DNA of 64,000 nt. It comes from Dehalococcoidia bacterium (lineage in GTDB: Bacteria > Chloroflexota > Dehalococcoidia > SpSt-223). Where the stretch lies: positions 31,880-95,879 of the forward strand of contig JANWZD010000015.1 of assembly GCA_025054935.1 (NCBI GenBank). The letters run 5' to 3'. This document shows positions 28,551-37,695 of this stretch, in pieces. Position 1 is the first letter of the stretch; each line of letters starts with the position of its first letter. The position numbers and the translations under genes are program-made. The notes under the pieces are model-generated. The model did not search any database. It was not told the DNA's origin and saw nothing but the letters and a program-made list of their open reading frames with translations.

Positions 28551-29141
28551 TCAGCCGCTTTTCACGAGCGGGGGCGCAGTGCTGCCGGATGACGGTCCCG
28601 CGATCGCTTCGACGTTGAGCATGTGGTCGGGGCAGGCGAGCGGTGCGATGCTCTCGCCGCGCTGAAGTCGGGTGACTGACTGGTAGCCGTTCTGGGCGGG
28701 GAGGCGGAGGATGATCGGTCGGCCCGCATCGAGGTCGGCGACCCAGTAGTCGGGGACGCCGGCCGCCGCGTCAGCGCTCGCCTTGTAGCCGCTGTCGAGG
28801 GCGAAGGTCATGTCGGCAACTCGATGACAAGCAGGGCATCCTGCGCCCGAAATCCGGCCTTTTAGGAAACAGACGCCGCTCTCCGGGTGGTAGAGGAAAA
28901 GGTTGGGAACGAAATACTGCGTCGCGCTAACGCGCATGTCGCTTTGGACTTGGACGAACGCTCGGCCGTCCACCTACGCATGGAAGAGGGTCGCGAAGCG
29001 GCCAAGTCGCAGGATCTGCTGATTGCCGAGCGCTGCCATTTCCATGGAGTTCCGCCGGTCTTCGGTGCGAAAGAAGCCCAGCTCGCCCATGCGCTGAAAC
29101 CCGTCGGCAGTGAGGAGGCGCGGCTTGGCGGGGCTGCTCAT
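28551..29141 (-). pseudogene. Uma2-family nuclease-like gene, inactivated by an in-frame stop
   Basis: The frame starts at ATG 29141, overlapping the stop of the next Uma2 gene by ATGA. It begins as a Uma2 protein (RLLTADGFQRMGELGFFRTEDR), but codon 56 is TAG (28976-28974). After it the frame resumes with VDGRAFVQVQSDMRVSATQYF, then degenerates: the segment that should carry the PDVALL and EVAD motifs has become VCFLKGRISGAGCPACHRVA. The 3' third is again Uma2-like (GVPDYWVADLDAG, then RLQRGESIAPLA) and is nearly identical in DNA to the intact copy. This is a dead gene, last of three Uma2 genes. Confidence 0.85.
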
Positions 29142-29734
29142 GGCTGCTCCGCTGGCCCGAGGATGGCCTCGACGGGGACAGTAAGGTCGGGGAGGGCGAG
29201 CGGGGCGACGGTCTCGCCGCGCTGAAGTCGGGTGACTGACTGGTAGCCGCTCTGGGCGGGGAGACGGAGGATGATCAGTTGGCCCGCATCGAGGTCGGCG
29301 ACCCAGTAGTCTCGGATGCCGGCCTTGGCATAGGCGGCGGCTTTGGGGCCGAGGTCGTACTCGAGCGAATGGACAGCGACTTCGACAAGTAGCAAGACAT
29401 CTTCAGCGGTGGGAGTTGCGCGGGCATAGAAATCGGCGCGCGGTCGGAGGAGCGCAACATCCGGCTGCGGTTCGTTCAAGTCATCCAGCCGGATAGGATC
29501 CTGGACGCTGACGATGACATCTTCAGGGACGCGGCGGCCGAAAAAGTGATTGGTCCGTTTCACTGCTGCCGCATGGCTATCGCTGACCGGGGTCATCGCA
29601 ACTACGATCCCATCGAGGAGCTCGGTCCGCTCGTCAGGTCGCAGTATCCCCACCCGTCCCATCCGATGGTACTCGGCGACCGTGAAGCGTCGGGGGCGCG
29701 GTTCAGCTGCGGCGCGTTGGGATGCGAGGGTCAT
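29138..29734 (-). CDS. Uma2-family PD-(D/E)XK nuclease-like protein
   Basis: 198 residues. ATG 29734 overlaps the stop of the preceding Uma2 gene (ATGA). It has the whole Uma2 layout: RFTVAEYHRMGRVGIL, DERTELLDGIVVAMTPVSDSH, then EPQPDVALLRPRADFY with the catalytic-type D92, LLLVEVAVHSLEYDLGPKAAAY with E118 and K131, and IRDYWVADLDAGQLIIL. Uma2 (DUF820) proteins have a restriction-endonuclease-like fold. They are abundant in Cyanobacteria, Chloroflexota and Planctomycetes, and their biological role is unsettled. This is the only copy of the three with all catalytic-type residues. It lies in one operon with cysE and cysS. Confidence 0.88.
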   Translation of the reverse strand: MTLASQRAAAEPRPRRFTVAEYHRMGRVGILRPDERTELLDGIVVAMTPVSDSHAAAVKRTNHFFGRRVPEDVIVSVQDPIRLDDLNEPQPDVALLRPRADFYARATPTAEDVLLLVEVAVHSLEYDLGPKAAAYAKAGIRDYWVADLDAGQLIILRLPAQSGYQSVTRLQRGETVAPLALPDLTVPVEAILGPAEQP

Positions 29735-30288
29735 CGTCCCTCCGTTCTAGGGCCGAGGACGGCCTCGACGGGGACAGTAAGGTCGGGGAGGGCGAGCGGC
29801 GCGATGCTCTCGCTGCACTGGTTGACTTGGACGGTGCGGTGGCCGCGCGGCGCCGGGTCGCGGCACACCGTGCTCCAGCCCCCGTTCAGGGCCGAGGCCC
29901 CGTACTCGGGGACGCCTTTGCGAACGCGGTCGCGCTGGAGGGAGGTGTCAGCGATCTCGATGACAAGCCGCCTGCCCTCGGCGGCCGGGGCCATGCCGGC
30001 GCAGGGATCGTCCCGCCCGGCGAGGAGAGCAAGACCCGGCTGGGGCACATTGCGCAGGCCAAGCACGTCCGCGTTGTGCGGGCGTGCCACAGCGCGGTTG
30101 CCGAGCGCTTGAACGAAGTCGCGCGTGCCGCGATTGACGGAGCTCATGGGCGGCGGGGTAAGCGGGGGCGTTTCGACGCTCTCCCCTTCCGGCAGTTCGC
30201 TGCGTTCGTCCTCGTCGAGGATGCCGGCATCGAACTGCTGCTGGAACCCCCGGACCGTGAACTGGCGCCGCTTGCCGTTGGTGACCAT
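29731..30288 (-). CDS. Degenerate Uma2-family protein, probably catalytically dead
   Basis: 185 residues. ATG 30288 follows the cysS stop by 3 nt. Uma2 landmarks are recognisable: RQFTVRGFQQQFDAGILDED, VNRGTRDFVQALGNRAVA, VIEIADTSLQRDRV, then ESIAPLALPDLTVPVEAVLG. But key positions are damaged. The QPDVALL motif reads QPGLALL, so the metal-binding aspartate is lost; the DYW-type strand has become GASALNGGWSTV; and several stretches look frameshifted and repaired. The frame is still open. It could be a pseudogene that has not met a stop, or a non-catalytic paralogue. First of the three Uma2 genes after cysS. Confidence 0.7.
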   Translation of the reverse strand: MVTNGKRRQFTVRGFQQQFDAGILDEDERSELPEGESVETPPLTPPPMSSVNRGTRDFVQALGNRAVARPHNADVLGLRNVPQPGLALLAGRDDPCAGMAPAAEGRRLVIEIADTSLQRDRVRKGVPEYGASALNGGWSTVCRDPAPRGHRTVQVNQCSESIAPLALPDLTVPVEAVLGPRTEGR

Positions 30289-30291
30289 CGC

Positions 30292-31659
30292 TCACACCTT
30301 GGCCTTCCAGAGCGTGCCTTGGGGCGTGTCCTCGAGCGCAATGCCCAGTTCTGCCAGCCGATCACGAATGCGGTCGGCGAGGGCAAACTGCTTGGCCGCG
30401 CGGAGGTCGCGCCGGACGTCGATTAGGAGCTCCACAAACGGCGCTGCGCCGGCGGTCTTCGTCGGCGGCGGAAGGAACTGGAGGCCAAAAACTCCGCCCC
30501 CAAGCTCAAGAAGGAGCGCCCGCGCGCCCGCGATCGACTGTCTTGCTTCGCGCCGCCGATTCAGTTCGCGGACGAGGTCGAACAGGATCGCCTTGCCGGC
30601 AGCGACATTGAAATCGTCATCCATGGCAGCGATAAAGCGGTCACGCCAAGGGTCCGGGTCGAAGTCGTCTGGCCCGCCGGGGTCGGCCGCCGCGACCGCC
30701 CGGCGAATGTAGTCGGCCTCGCGCTCCGCTGCCGGCAAGCTGTCCTCGGTGTAGGTGAGCGGCCGGCGATAGTTCGAGCCAAGGAAAAAGAGGCGGAGAG
30801 CGTCGGCGCTGAAGCGATCGAGGATCTCGCGAATGGGGATCAGGTTGCCGAGCGACTTGCTCATCTTCTCGCCGCCCAGCTGCAGCAGGCCGTTGTGCAG
30901 CCAGTAGCGGACAAACGGGGGGCGCTCCGAGATCGCCTCTGACTGCGCGCGCTCGTTCTCATGGTGCGGAAAGATCAGGTCGGCGCCGCCGCCATGAATG
31001 TCGATCTGCTCGCCGAGGTAGCGCGCGCTCATCACCGAGCATTCGATATGCCACCCTGGCCGGCCGGGACCCCATGGGCTCTCCCACGCCGGCTCGCCCG
31101 GCTTCGCAGCCTTCCAGAGCGCAAAATCCAGCGGATCCTCTTTCTGCTCCCCGACCTCAATGCGCGCCCCAGCGCGCATGCCCTCGAGGGTCCGGTGGGA
31201 GAGCGCGCCATAGCTGGGGAACTTGCGGACACGGAAGTAGACATCGCCGCCAGCCTCGTAGGCCATGCCCTTGGCAATCAGCGTCTGCACGGCGGCGATG
31301 ATGCCCGGTACTTCGCCGGTTGCTCGCGGATAGATATCCGCTCGGCGGATGCCAAGCGCATCCATATCACGGAAGTACTCGACAATCTGCTGCTCGGCCA
31401 GTTCACTTGCTGCGATCCCGGCCTCAGCGGCTCGGGCGATGATCTTGTCGTCAATGTCGGTGAAGTTCTGGACATAGCGGACACGGTAGCCGCGATATTC
31501 GAGATAGCGGCGAATAACGTCGAACTGGACGTAGCTCATCGCGTGTCCGATATGGGAGGGCGCGTAGGGCGTCACGCCGCAGACATACATCCGCACCGGG
31601 TCGTGCGCGGGCTGGAACAGCTCTTTCTCGCCGGTCAACGTGTTCGTCACACGGATCAT
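30292..31659 (-). CDS. cysS: Cysteine--tRNA ligase
   Basis: 455 residues. ATG 31659 overlaps the cysE stop (ATGA). Class I signature HIGH is at 36-39 ([20 protein letters not shown]) and the KMSKS loop is KMSKSLGN at about 263. Zinc ligands are seen: C27 in MYVCGVTPY, the cysteine in GWHIECSVM, and HHENE. The C-terminal anticodon-binding helices include [19 protein letters not shown]. It charges tRNA-Cys. Being downstream of serine acetyltransferase it links cysteine supply and use in one transcript. I looked for a T-box in the leader of the operon and did not find one. Confidence 0.97.
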   Translation of the reverse strand: MIRVTNTLTGEKELFQPAHDPVRMYVCGVTPYAPSHIGHAMSYVQFDVIRRYLEYRGYRVRYVQNFTDIDDKIIARAAEAGIAASELAEQQIVEYFRDMDALGIRRADIYPRATGEVPGIIAAVQTLIAKGMAYEAGGDVYFRVRKFPSYGALSHRTLEGMRAGARIEVGEQKEDPLDFALWKAAKPGEPAWESPWGPGRPGWHIECSVMSARYLGEQIDIHGGGADLIFPHHENERAQSEAISERPPFVRYWLHNGLLQLGGEKMSKSLGNLIPIREILDRFSADALRLFFLGSNYRRPLTYTEDSLPAAEREADYIRRAVAAADPGGPDDFDPDPWRDRFIAAMDDDFNVAAGKAILFDLVRELNRRREARQSIAGARALLLELGGGVFGLQFLPPPTKTAGAAPFVELLIDVRRDLRAAKQFALADRIRDRLAELGIALEDTPQGTLWKAKV

Positions 31660-32375
31660 GCGCGCGCCTCCTGACCGGCGGTTGCGGCGTAGCGATGCAC
31701 GATCTCGTCGAAATCGATCGCCGGCGCGCTGGGGTTGGGAGCCCGGCCCTCGAGCGCGGCAACCCGGGCTTCAAGCTCGACTACCCGCTGCTGGAGCGCG
31801 TGGATCGCCTCAGCAACCGGGTCCGGCAGGCGTTCGATCGTGCCGGAGTCGGCGTCGCGGATCGCCACGACCCGGCCGGGAACGCCCACGACCGTGGCGC
31901 GAGCAGGAACTGATTGAACGACGACCGAGCCGGCGCCGACCTTGACGTCATCCCCGATCTCAATCGAGCCGAGCAGCTGCGCTCCGGCGCCCACGACGAC
32001 GCGGTTGCCCAGCGTCGGATGGCGCTTGGTGCGGCGGGTCGAGACGCCGCCGAGAGTGACGCCTTGGTACAGCGTGCAGTCATCGCCGATCACCGCGGTC
32101 TCGCCGATCACAACGCCCATGCCGTGGTCGATGAACAGCCCTTCGCCGATCTGGGCGCCGGGATGGATCTCGATCCCCGTCAGGGCGCGGCCGAGGTGGG
32201 AAATAAGCCGCGGGATGAGCGGAACGCGCCGTTTCCAAAGGGCGTGAGCAAGCCGATGGATGGTGCGGGCATGAAAGCCGGGGTAGGTCAGAACTACTTC
32301 GAGGGCGCTCCGGGCGGCGGGGTCGCGCTCGAGCGCCGCCTGGATATCACGCCGAATACTGCGCCAGAGCGCCAT
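31656..32375 (-). CDS. cysE: Serine O-acetyltransferase
   Basis: 239 residues from ATG 32375, with GGAGG 5 nt upstream; a GTG two codons earlier overlaps that site. The N-terminal helical region contains [20 protein letters not shown] and [20 protein letters not shown]. The left-handed beta-helix follows with hexapeptide repeats: [20 protein letters not shown] carrying the catalytic histidine, [18 protein letters not shown], then [20 protein letters not shown] and [20 protein letters not shown]. The C-terminal 60 residues form a likely coiled coil ([15 protein letters not shown]). It makes O-acetylserine, the cysteine precursor. First gene of the operon. Confidence 0.95.
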   Translation of the reverse strand: MALWRSIRRDIQAALERDPAARSALEVVLTYPGFHARTIHRLAHALWKRRVPLIPRLISHLGRALTGIEIHPGAQIGEGLFIDHGMGVVIGETAVIGDDCTLYQGVTLGGVSTRRTKRHPTLGNRVVVGAGAQLLGSIEIGDDVKVGAGSVVVQSVPARATVVGVPGRVVAIRDADSGTIERLPDPVAEAIHALQQRVVELEARVAALEGRAPNPSAPAIDFDEIVHRYAATAGQEARA

Positions 32376-32572
32376 ACTCACCTCCGGTGCCAGCGTCAGG
32401 ACGGCCGTCGGGGACGGGGCGCCGCCTCAGCAGCGCCCCGAGCGACAGGAGCAGCGCGTCGGAAGCGGCCCAGGGCCCGGAGCAAGCATCACTCGAGTAT
32501 GGCACAGCGTTCGGCAGCGCGCTTCTCGCCGGCCGACAAGGCGACGCTGCCGAGCGGTCAGGAGATGCAGCC

Positions 32573-32767
32573 TTACCAGAGCTTTCCTTCTTCGAGCCAG
32601 CGCTTCACCTCAGCAGCCTTCTGCCGCGCCTGCTCCATGTCAGGGAATTTCCAGACCGTGCGCGGCTGGTCGTCCCAGCCAAGGATACACACTTCGTTCC
32701 AAGGGCCGACCTGACGGATCACGACTGACTCGACGCGATCTTTGATCTTCTCGCGGGAGACTTCCAT
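32573..32767 (-). CDS. Small hypothetical protein (64 residues)
   Basis: From ATG 32767, with the site GAGGAAAG upstream, which is present twice in tandem (32768-32793). The protein begins MEVSREKIKDRVESVVIRQV, has a central WNEVCILGWDDQPRTVWKFP, and ends in a charged helix (ARQKAAEVKRWLEEGKLW). It is balanced in composition and quite unlike antisense noise. I do not recognise the family. A -10-like TACAAT lies at 32817-32812 on this strand. It is transcribed towards cysE but is separated from it by about 200 nt. Confidence 0.65.
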   Translation of the reverse strand: MEVSREKIKDRVESVVIRQVGPWNEVCILGWDDQPRTVWKFPDMEQARQKAAEVKRWLEEGKLW

Positions 32768-32793
32768 GAAGGCTTTCCTCGAAGGCTTTCCTC
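32768..32793 (-). repeat. Tandem duplication of a 13-nt ribosome-binding-site segment
   Basis: GAGGAAAGCCTTC occurs twice without spacer, directly before the start codon of the 64-residue protein. Each unit contains a GAGGA ribosome-binding core. The copies are identical. Confidence 0.85.
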
Positions 32794-33145
32794 TCGCAAT
32801 GTTGCGTCCGGATTGTATGCAAGCCTGCCCCACTGGCGCAATCTTGCTCTCGCCTCGGCACGTTCTGGCGGGAGAGCAACGGCTGCTCTCGCTCGGCATC
32901 CTTCTCGGGGCAGGCCGTTGCCCGCTTCTCGCGCTCCCCTCCCCCTAAGCCGCTGCCCTGACCGTCCTCCAGCATGAAGCGGAGTGCTTCCCTCGCTTCG
33001 CACTGCGGCTTCATCGTCGGGCGGCAGCCGCCTGTGAGCGTCAACGGCCTGTTCGAATCGGGGAGCGACCACATAGACTTCATCGCGAGGCGCTGCCCGC
33101 TCGGCCAGCGACGCAAGCAGTCACCCGGAGAGAAGGCGGCAACTG
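32794..33145. other. Intergenic region between divergent genes
   Basis: About 350 bases separating the 64-residue protein (minus) and the FtsX-like permease (plus). It holds a weak -10 candidate for the left gene (32812-32817). No further gene, repeat or hairpin is convincing. Confidence 0.4.
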
Positions 33146-36100
33146 TTGGGCGCCATTGTCCAGCTTGCGCTGGAACGAATTCAGGCCAATTGGAAGCTGC
33201 TGAGCGCCGTTATGCTCGGCGTGCTCGCCTCGGTCGTTCTTCTCGCGAGTGCGCCGCTCTACTCGGGCGTGCTGAATGATCTCGGCCTGCGTTACACGCT
33301 GCTTCGCGAACCGCCTGCCCGCTCCGACCTTATCGTTCAGCTGACTGGCCGGCCGACCCGAGCCGGCGACTATGCCGCAGCGAGGAGCGCGATCGAGGAG
33401 CAGGTTGACGCTGCGCTCGGCCGCTATCTCGGTTCGCCCGTGCGCTATGGCAGAAGCGCCAGCTACTTTGTCTACCGTCCCGGCCAAGTCATCCCGCCCC
33501 CCGGCCAGACAAGCGCAGCTCAGCCGCGCGGCTATATCCAGTTTGCTGACGGCATCGAGGGAAAGCTGCGGATTATCGAGGGCACATGGCCGGCCGCAAG
33601 CAGCAGCGAGACGGCGGCGATTGCAGGGTTCCAAGCTGCCGCGGAGCTGGGGCTCAAGGTCGGCGAGAGCGTGCTGCTCGCCCCCGTGACAGGCGGCGAG
33701 CCGATGCCGGTCCGGATTGTCGCTCTTGGCGAAGCCGCGGACCGCAACGACCGGTTCTGGACTGTCGGCGCAGTGCGCATGAGCGAGCAAGCGCGCGATT
33801 GGGTCATCCTTCCTCTCGTTGTTGCCCCGGAACAGTACTTTGCGGCCGCTGAGCGCGCCTCGTCCGACTACACCTGGCTGTGGCCGGCAGACACGGCGCG
33901 GATCACGACCGCCAACGCGGCGGCGGTGCGCGACGCGATTGGCCGGCTGCGGGCTAGTCTTCCCGGCGCCGTCCAAGGCGCAACGATTGTGACCGCCCTC
34001 GACTCGATCCTCGGCGACTACCTCGCCAAGCTCGCGCTCACCGAAATCCCGCTCTATCTCCTCATCCTTCAGATTGTCGGGCTTGTGCTGTTCTATCTCG
34101 TCCTAGTCGGCAACGTGCTGGTTGACCGCGAGGCAGGAGAGATTGCGCTGCTGAAGAGCCGGGGAGCGACAGCAGGTCAGATCCTGCTGCTCTATCTGGT
34201 CGAGGGGGCGGCGATGGGGGGCGTCGCTGTCGCGGTCGGCCCGCCGCTTGCGGCGCTGCTAACGGCGTCGCTCGGCTATCTGCCGGGCTCGCCGCTCGCT
34301 GGGGGCGGCGCGCTCCCCGTTCGGCTCGGGCTCGAGACATGGCTGCTGGCGCTGGCGGGCGCGGCGCTTGCCCTGCTCGCCCTTCTCATCCCCGCGAGCC
34401 GCGCTGCGCGCGTCAGCATCCTCCTCTACCGCCGGCAGGCTGCCCGCGCCAGCGGCGCTCCGGTCTGGCAGCGCTATTATCTCGACCTCGCGCTGCTCGC
34501 TTTCGCGCTCTTTGGCTTCTGGGCGGTCCGCCAGCAGTCGGCGCTCGCCGGCGCACAAGCGGTCGACCCCTTGCTCCTCCTCTCCCCTGCACTCCTCGCT
34601 CTCGCCCTCTCTGCGGCCTTCCTCCGGCTGATCCCGCTGGTGTTTCGGCTCCTGCTGCGCCTCGCCGGCGGGCTCGCGCCTGCTCCCATCGCGATCGCGC
34701 TTACCCAGATGAGCCGCCGGCCCGCGCCCTACACCCGCCTGATCCTGCTGCTGACGCTGACGACGACGCTCGGTCTGTTCAGCGCCACTTTCAGCGGCAC
34801 AATCGACCGCTCGTACCATGACCGGACAGCGTATCGCGTGGGGGCGGATGCGCGCATCGAAGGGATCAACGGCGGCGCCGGCCGACCGAAGGCGCAGATC
34901 CTCGATGCTGTCAGCGCGGCCGGGGCCGGGGCGGCGACGGCAGCCTACCGCGCCGATGGCCAAGTCGGTCCCCCGCAGCAGAGCCAACGCTACCGTTTTC
35001 TCGCGGTCGACACCGCGACGGCAGGAGAGGTCCTCTGGTTTCGGCAGGACTTCGCGCCGCGTCCGCTCCCCGACCTGCTCGCCGAGATCGCCGACGAGGG
35101 GACGTTTGCCGACGGCCCAGCGCTGCCGGAAGGGGGCGAGACGCTCGGCCTCTGGGTGCGGCCGACGCCACGGCAGGAGCGGCTTGCCCTGCTCATCCGG
35201 CTGCGCGACGCGGAGGGACAGCTGCTCGACGTGGAGCTGGGGCGGCTCGATTTCGCCGACTGGCGCTACCTCGAAGCGCCGCTCGAGCCGCTCGGGCGCT
35301 ATCGTCCCCCGCTCCGCCTCGCCGCGCTCTACCTTCAGCCGGTTGGCGGGTTTGCCGAACCGGGCGGCGGCGCGATCTTGCTCGACGACCTTGCGATCCG
35401 CGAGCCCGGCGGCATCCGCCGCATTGTCGACCCCCTCGACTCGACGGCTGGCTGGGAGATCCTGCGCGATGGCGCGGGGGAACAGCAAGACACGCTCACG
35501 GTGGTTCGTGCCGACACCCGCACCGGCACCCCCGCTCTTCGCTTCGCGTGGTCCCCGCGCCGCACCTTTGGCACGCGCGGGATTGCCATTCGCGACGACG
35601 ACACACCCCTTCCGGTGCTCGCGTCGCCGGGCTTCTTGCAGGCGGCAAGCCGCCAGGTCGGGCAGACGCTGCTCCTGAACATCGGCGACCGCACTGTGCC
35701 CGCGGTGATCAAGGCGACGGTCGACCTCTTCCCGACGCTCGAGCCAGACGGGCCCGGCTTTGTCGTCGCCGCGCTTGAGCCGACGCTCACGCGAGTGAAT
35801 GCCGTTCCGGGCCGGCCGATCTACCCAAACGAGGTGTTCCTCCGCCTGCCCACCCCGAGCGCTGACCTTGAGACGTTGGGGTTCCGCACTCTCGCCGCTC
35901 GCGCCGTGCTCTCGCAGCGCGCTCTTCTCGATGAAGCGAGCAGCGACCCCCTCATTGCTGCCGGCTGGGCAGGGATCCTGACGCTCGCCTTCCTCGCTGC
36001 GCTCACGCTGTCATTGGTCGGCTTTCTCGTTCAGAGCGTTCTGCTGCTGCAGCGCCGTCTCGTCGAGTTCGCTATCCTGCGGACAATGGGGCTCTCCTAC

Positions 36101-36385
36101 CGGCAAGTGGCCGCGCTGATCGCGTTCGAGCAGGTGTTTCTCATTCTCGCAGGGATCGCCGCCGGCACGGTGCTCGGTCTCCAGATCGGCGCCCAGATGC
36201 TCCCCTTCCTTGAGTTGACCGAGCGCGGAACGCGGGTGCTCCCCCCCTTCATTATCACCACCCAGTGGGCAGCCGTCGTGCCGGCCTATGCCTTACTCGT
36301 GCTCTTTTTTGCCGGCGCGATCGCTGCGACCGGCGCGGTCGTCTCCCGCCTTCCGCTCGGCCGCACCTTGCGGATTGGCGAATGA
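33146..36385 (+). CDS. Large FtsX/MacB-like ABC transporter permease
   Basis: 1079 residues if TTG 33146 is the start; GGAGAGAAGG lies upstream at a long distance, so the start is uncertain. The layout is that of a double FtsX permease: TM1 at about 16-38 (LLSAVMLGVLASVVLLASAP), an extracytoplasmic domain to about 285, a block of helices at about 290-420 containing an FtsX core (GEIALLKSRGATAGQILLLY), more helices to about 550, a second large extracytoplasmic domain (about 555-945), and three final helices with the second FtsX core (FAILRTMGLSYRQVAALI). Such permeases couple an ABC ATPase to lipoprotein release or cell-envelope work. No ATPase gene is adjacent, so the partner is elsewhere. 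Confidence 0.85.
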   Translation: MGAIVQLALERIQANWKLLSAVMLGVLASVVLLASAPLYSGVLNDLGLRYTLLREPPARSDLIVQLTGRPTRAGDYAAARSAIEEQVDAALGRYLGSPVRYGRSASYFVYRPGQVIPPPGQTSAAQPRGYIQFADGIEGKLRIIEGTWPAASSSETAAIAGFQAAAELGLKVGESVLLAPVTGGEPMPVRIVALGEAADRNDRFWTVGAVRMSEQARDWVILPLVVAPEQYFAAAERASSDYTWLWPADTARITTANAAAVRDAIGRLRASLPGAVQGATIVTALDSILGDYLAKLALTEIPLYLLILQIVGLVLFYLVLVGNVLVDREAGEIALLKSRGATAGQILLLYLVEGAAMGGVAVAVGPPLAALLTASLGYLPGSPLAGGGALPVRLGLETWLLALAGAALALLALLIPASRAARVSILLYRRQAARASGAPVWQRYYLDLALLAFALFGFWAVRQQSALAGAQAVDPLLLLSPALLALALSAAFLRLIPLVFRLLLRLAGGLAPAPIAIALTQMSRRPAPYTRLILLLTLTTTLGLFSATFSGTIDRSYHDRTAYRVGADARIEGINGGAGRPKAQILDAVSAAGAGAATAAYRADGQVGPPQQSQRYRFLAVDTATAGEVLWFRQDFAPRPLPDLLAEIADEGTFADGPALPEGGETLGLWVRPTPRQERLALLIRLRDAEGQLLDVELGRLDFADWRYLEAPLEPLGRYRPPLRLAALYLQPVGGFAEPGGGAILLDDLAIREPGGIRRIVDPLDSTAGWEILRDGAGEQQDTLTVVRADTRTGTPALRFAWSPRRTFGTRGIAIRDDDTPLPVLASPGFLQAASRQVGQTLLLNIGDRTVPAVIKATVDLFPTLEPDGPGFVVAALEPTLTRVNAVPGRPIYPNEVFLRLPTPSADLETLGFRTLAARAVLSQRALLDEASSDPLIAAGWAGILTLAFLAALTLSLVGFLVQSVLLLQRRLVEFAILRTMGLSYRQVAALIAFEQVFLILAGIAAGTVLGLQIGAQMLPFLELTERGTRVLPPFIITTQWAAVVPAYALLVLFFAGAIAATGAVVSRLPLGRTLRIGE

Positions 36386-36390
36386 GCGGG

Positions 36391-36831
36391 CTACTCCTGG
36401 AGCGTCAGCCGGCTGGCGCGAAAGGAGGTGCGCGCAATAATGCGGCCATCGACGTGCAGCAGCACGGTGTAGCGTCCCGGCTGGGCGATCGTCAGCTGGT
36501 TGAGCGTGATGGTGACCGGCATCGACACCTCCTCGCCGGGCTCGGCGTGGGGCGGCCGGCCGACGTTGAACTGGAGGCGCGGCGGCTCGGGAAGAAGGCT
36601 CGCGCCGTCCTCATCGACGAGCGCGACAAGGAGCTCGTGGGGATGAGCGGTTGCGCCCCACGGGATGACCAACTTGATCGCCAGCGCCAGCTGCGGATGA
36701 ACAAAGGGGAACGAGCGGCTGTAGAGGGTGTCCCAGCCGCCGCCGAGAATGTACAGCTTGCCGTTCGCTTCCTGCGCCCCGTCGGCGAGGATGAAACACT
36801 CGGCGCGAATCGAGTCAACCCAGTCGTACAT
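36391..36831 (-). CDS. DUF6941-like protein
   Basis: 146 residues from ATG 36831, with GGAGG 5 nt upstream; the longer frame is antisense-like. The sequence starts RAECFILADGAQEANGKLYI followed by LGGGWD, then AIKLVIPWGATAHPHELLV, VDEDG, and ends with GRYTVLLHVDGRIIARTSFR. This all-beta pattern, as I recall it, is that of DUF6941 (a small protein found in Actinobacteria and Chloroflexota). Function unknown. No signal peptide. Convergent with the permease gene with a 5-nt gap, and divergent from the superoxide dismutase gene. Confidence 0.68.
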   Translation of the reverse strand: MYDWVDSIRAECFILADGAQEANGKLYILGGGWDTLYSRSFPFVHPQLALAIKLVIPWGATAHPHELLVALVDEDGASLLPEPPRLQFNVGRPPHAEPGEEVSMPVTITLNQLTIAQPGRYTVLLHVDGRIIARTSFRASRLTLQE

Positions 36832-37012
36832 ACCGCCTCCGCGCTCGCAGCATAGCAGGACGCGAGCGGACGGCCGCGCTTCCCGCCTGGCGTGAAGAGC
36901 AGACGCGCTGGGGCGCGCTCCGAGAGCGGAGCGAACGAGGCACAAGGCACGAGCGATGTAGCATAATCGGCGCGCCGGCTCTCGTGCCGAGCATCTTCCC
37001 CGGAGGACCAGC

Positions 37013-37630
37013 ATGGCATTTCAATTGCCGCCGCTCCCCTATGACTTCAACGCGCTCGAGCCGTACATCGATGCGCGGACGATGGAAATCCACCACGACC
37101 GTCACCATGCTGCCTACGTTACCAACCTCAACGCCGCGATCGAGAAATACCCCGAGCTGGCGAACCGGACCCTTGAGGAGCTGATCACCAACCTCGACGC
37201 CATCCCAGAGGACATTCGGACGGCGGTCCGCAATAACGGCGGTGGCCACTGGAACCACACGATGTTCTGGGAGATCATGGGGCCGCGCGCCGGCGGCGAG
37301 CCGGAAGGGGACCTCGCCTACGCCATCCGCGATGCGTTCGGCAGCTTCGCCGAGTTCAAGAACCTCGTCAACCAAGCGGGGCTCGCCCGCTTCGGCAGCG
37401 GCTGGGCATGGCTGACCATGGAGCCAAGCGGTGCGCTGCGGATTGAGAGTACGCCGAACCAGGATGTGCCGCTGATGGAAGGGCGCATCCCGATCCTCGG
37501 GGTTGATGTCTGGGAGCATGCGTACTACCTGCTCTATCAGAACCGCCGCGGCGACTATCTCAATGCTTGGTGGAATACGGTCAACTGGGCAGCGGTCAGC
37601 GAGCGCTACAAGAAGGCGAAGCAGCGGTAG
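37013..37630 (+). CDS. Superoxide dismutase, Mn/Fe family
   Basis: 205 residues, ATG 37013 with CGGAGG 6 nt upstream. The four metal ligands are in place: H27 in [13 protein letters not shown], the histidine of [13 protein letters not shown], and the aspartate and histidine of [16 protein letters not shown] and the [14 protein letters not shown] segment agree with Mn- or cambialistic enzymes, but metal choice cannot be fixed from sequence. Cytoplasmic. A -10-like CATAAT lies at 36962-36967, 45 nt before the start. The alpha/beta hydrolase gene follows after 65 nt. Confidence 0.95.
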   Translation: MAFQLPPLPYDFNALEPYIDARTMEIHHDRHHAAYVTNLNAAIEKYPELANRTLEELITNLDAIPEDIRTAVRNNGGGHWNHTMFWEIMGPRAGGEPEGDLAYAIRDAFGSFAEFKNLVNQAGLARFGSGWAWLTMEPSGALRIESTPNQDVPLMEGRIPILGVDVWEHAYYLLYQNRRGDYLNAWWNTVNWAAVSERYKKAKQR

Positions 37631-37695
37631 CTGACCGCTCGCGCGGTGCTCCTCGGCGAGCAGAGGCAGCGCTTGCGCGGGGAGAAGGAGGAGAA

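Noticed and set aside
28974..28976. In-frame stop in the Uma2 pseudogene as a recoded codon
   Set aside because: The codon is TAG, not TGA, no hairpin follows, and the downstream sequence is itself scrambled; decay is the simpler reading.
32376..32495. Possible T-box leader before cysE-cysS
   Set aside because: No T-box consensus (AGGGTGGNACCGCG-type) and no terminator hairpin with T run could be found.
34259..35488. Open frame on the minus strand opposite the FtsX-like permease
   Set aside because: Composition Arg/Glu/Gln-rich and no start signal; the plus strand encodes hydrophobic helices and two FtsX cores.
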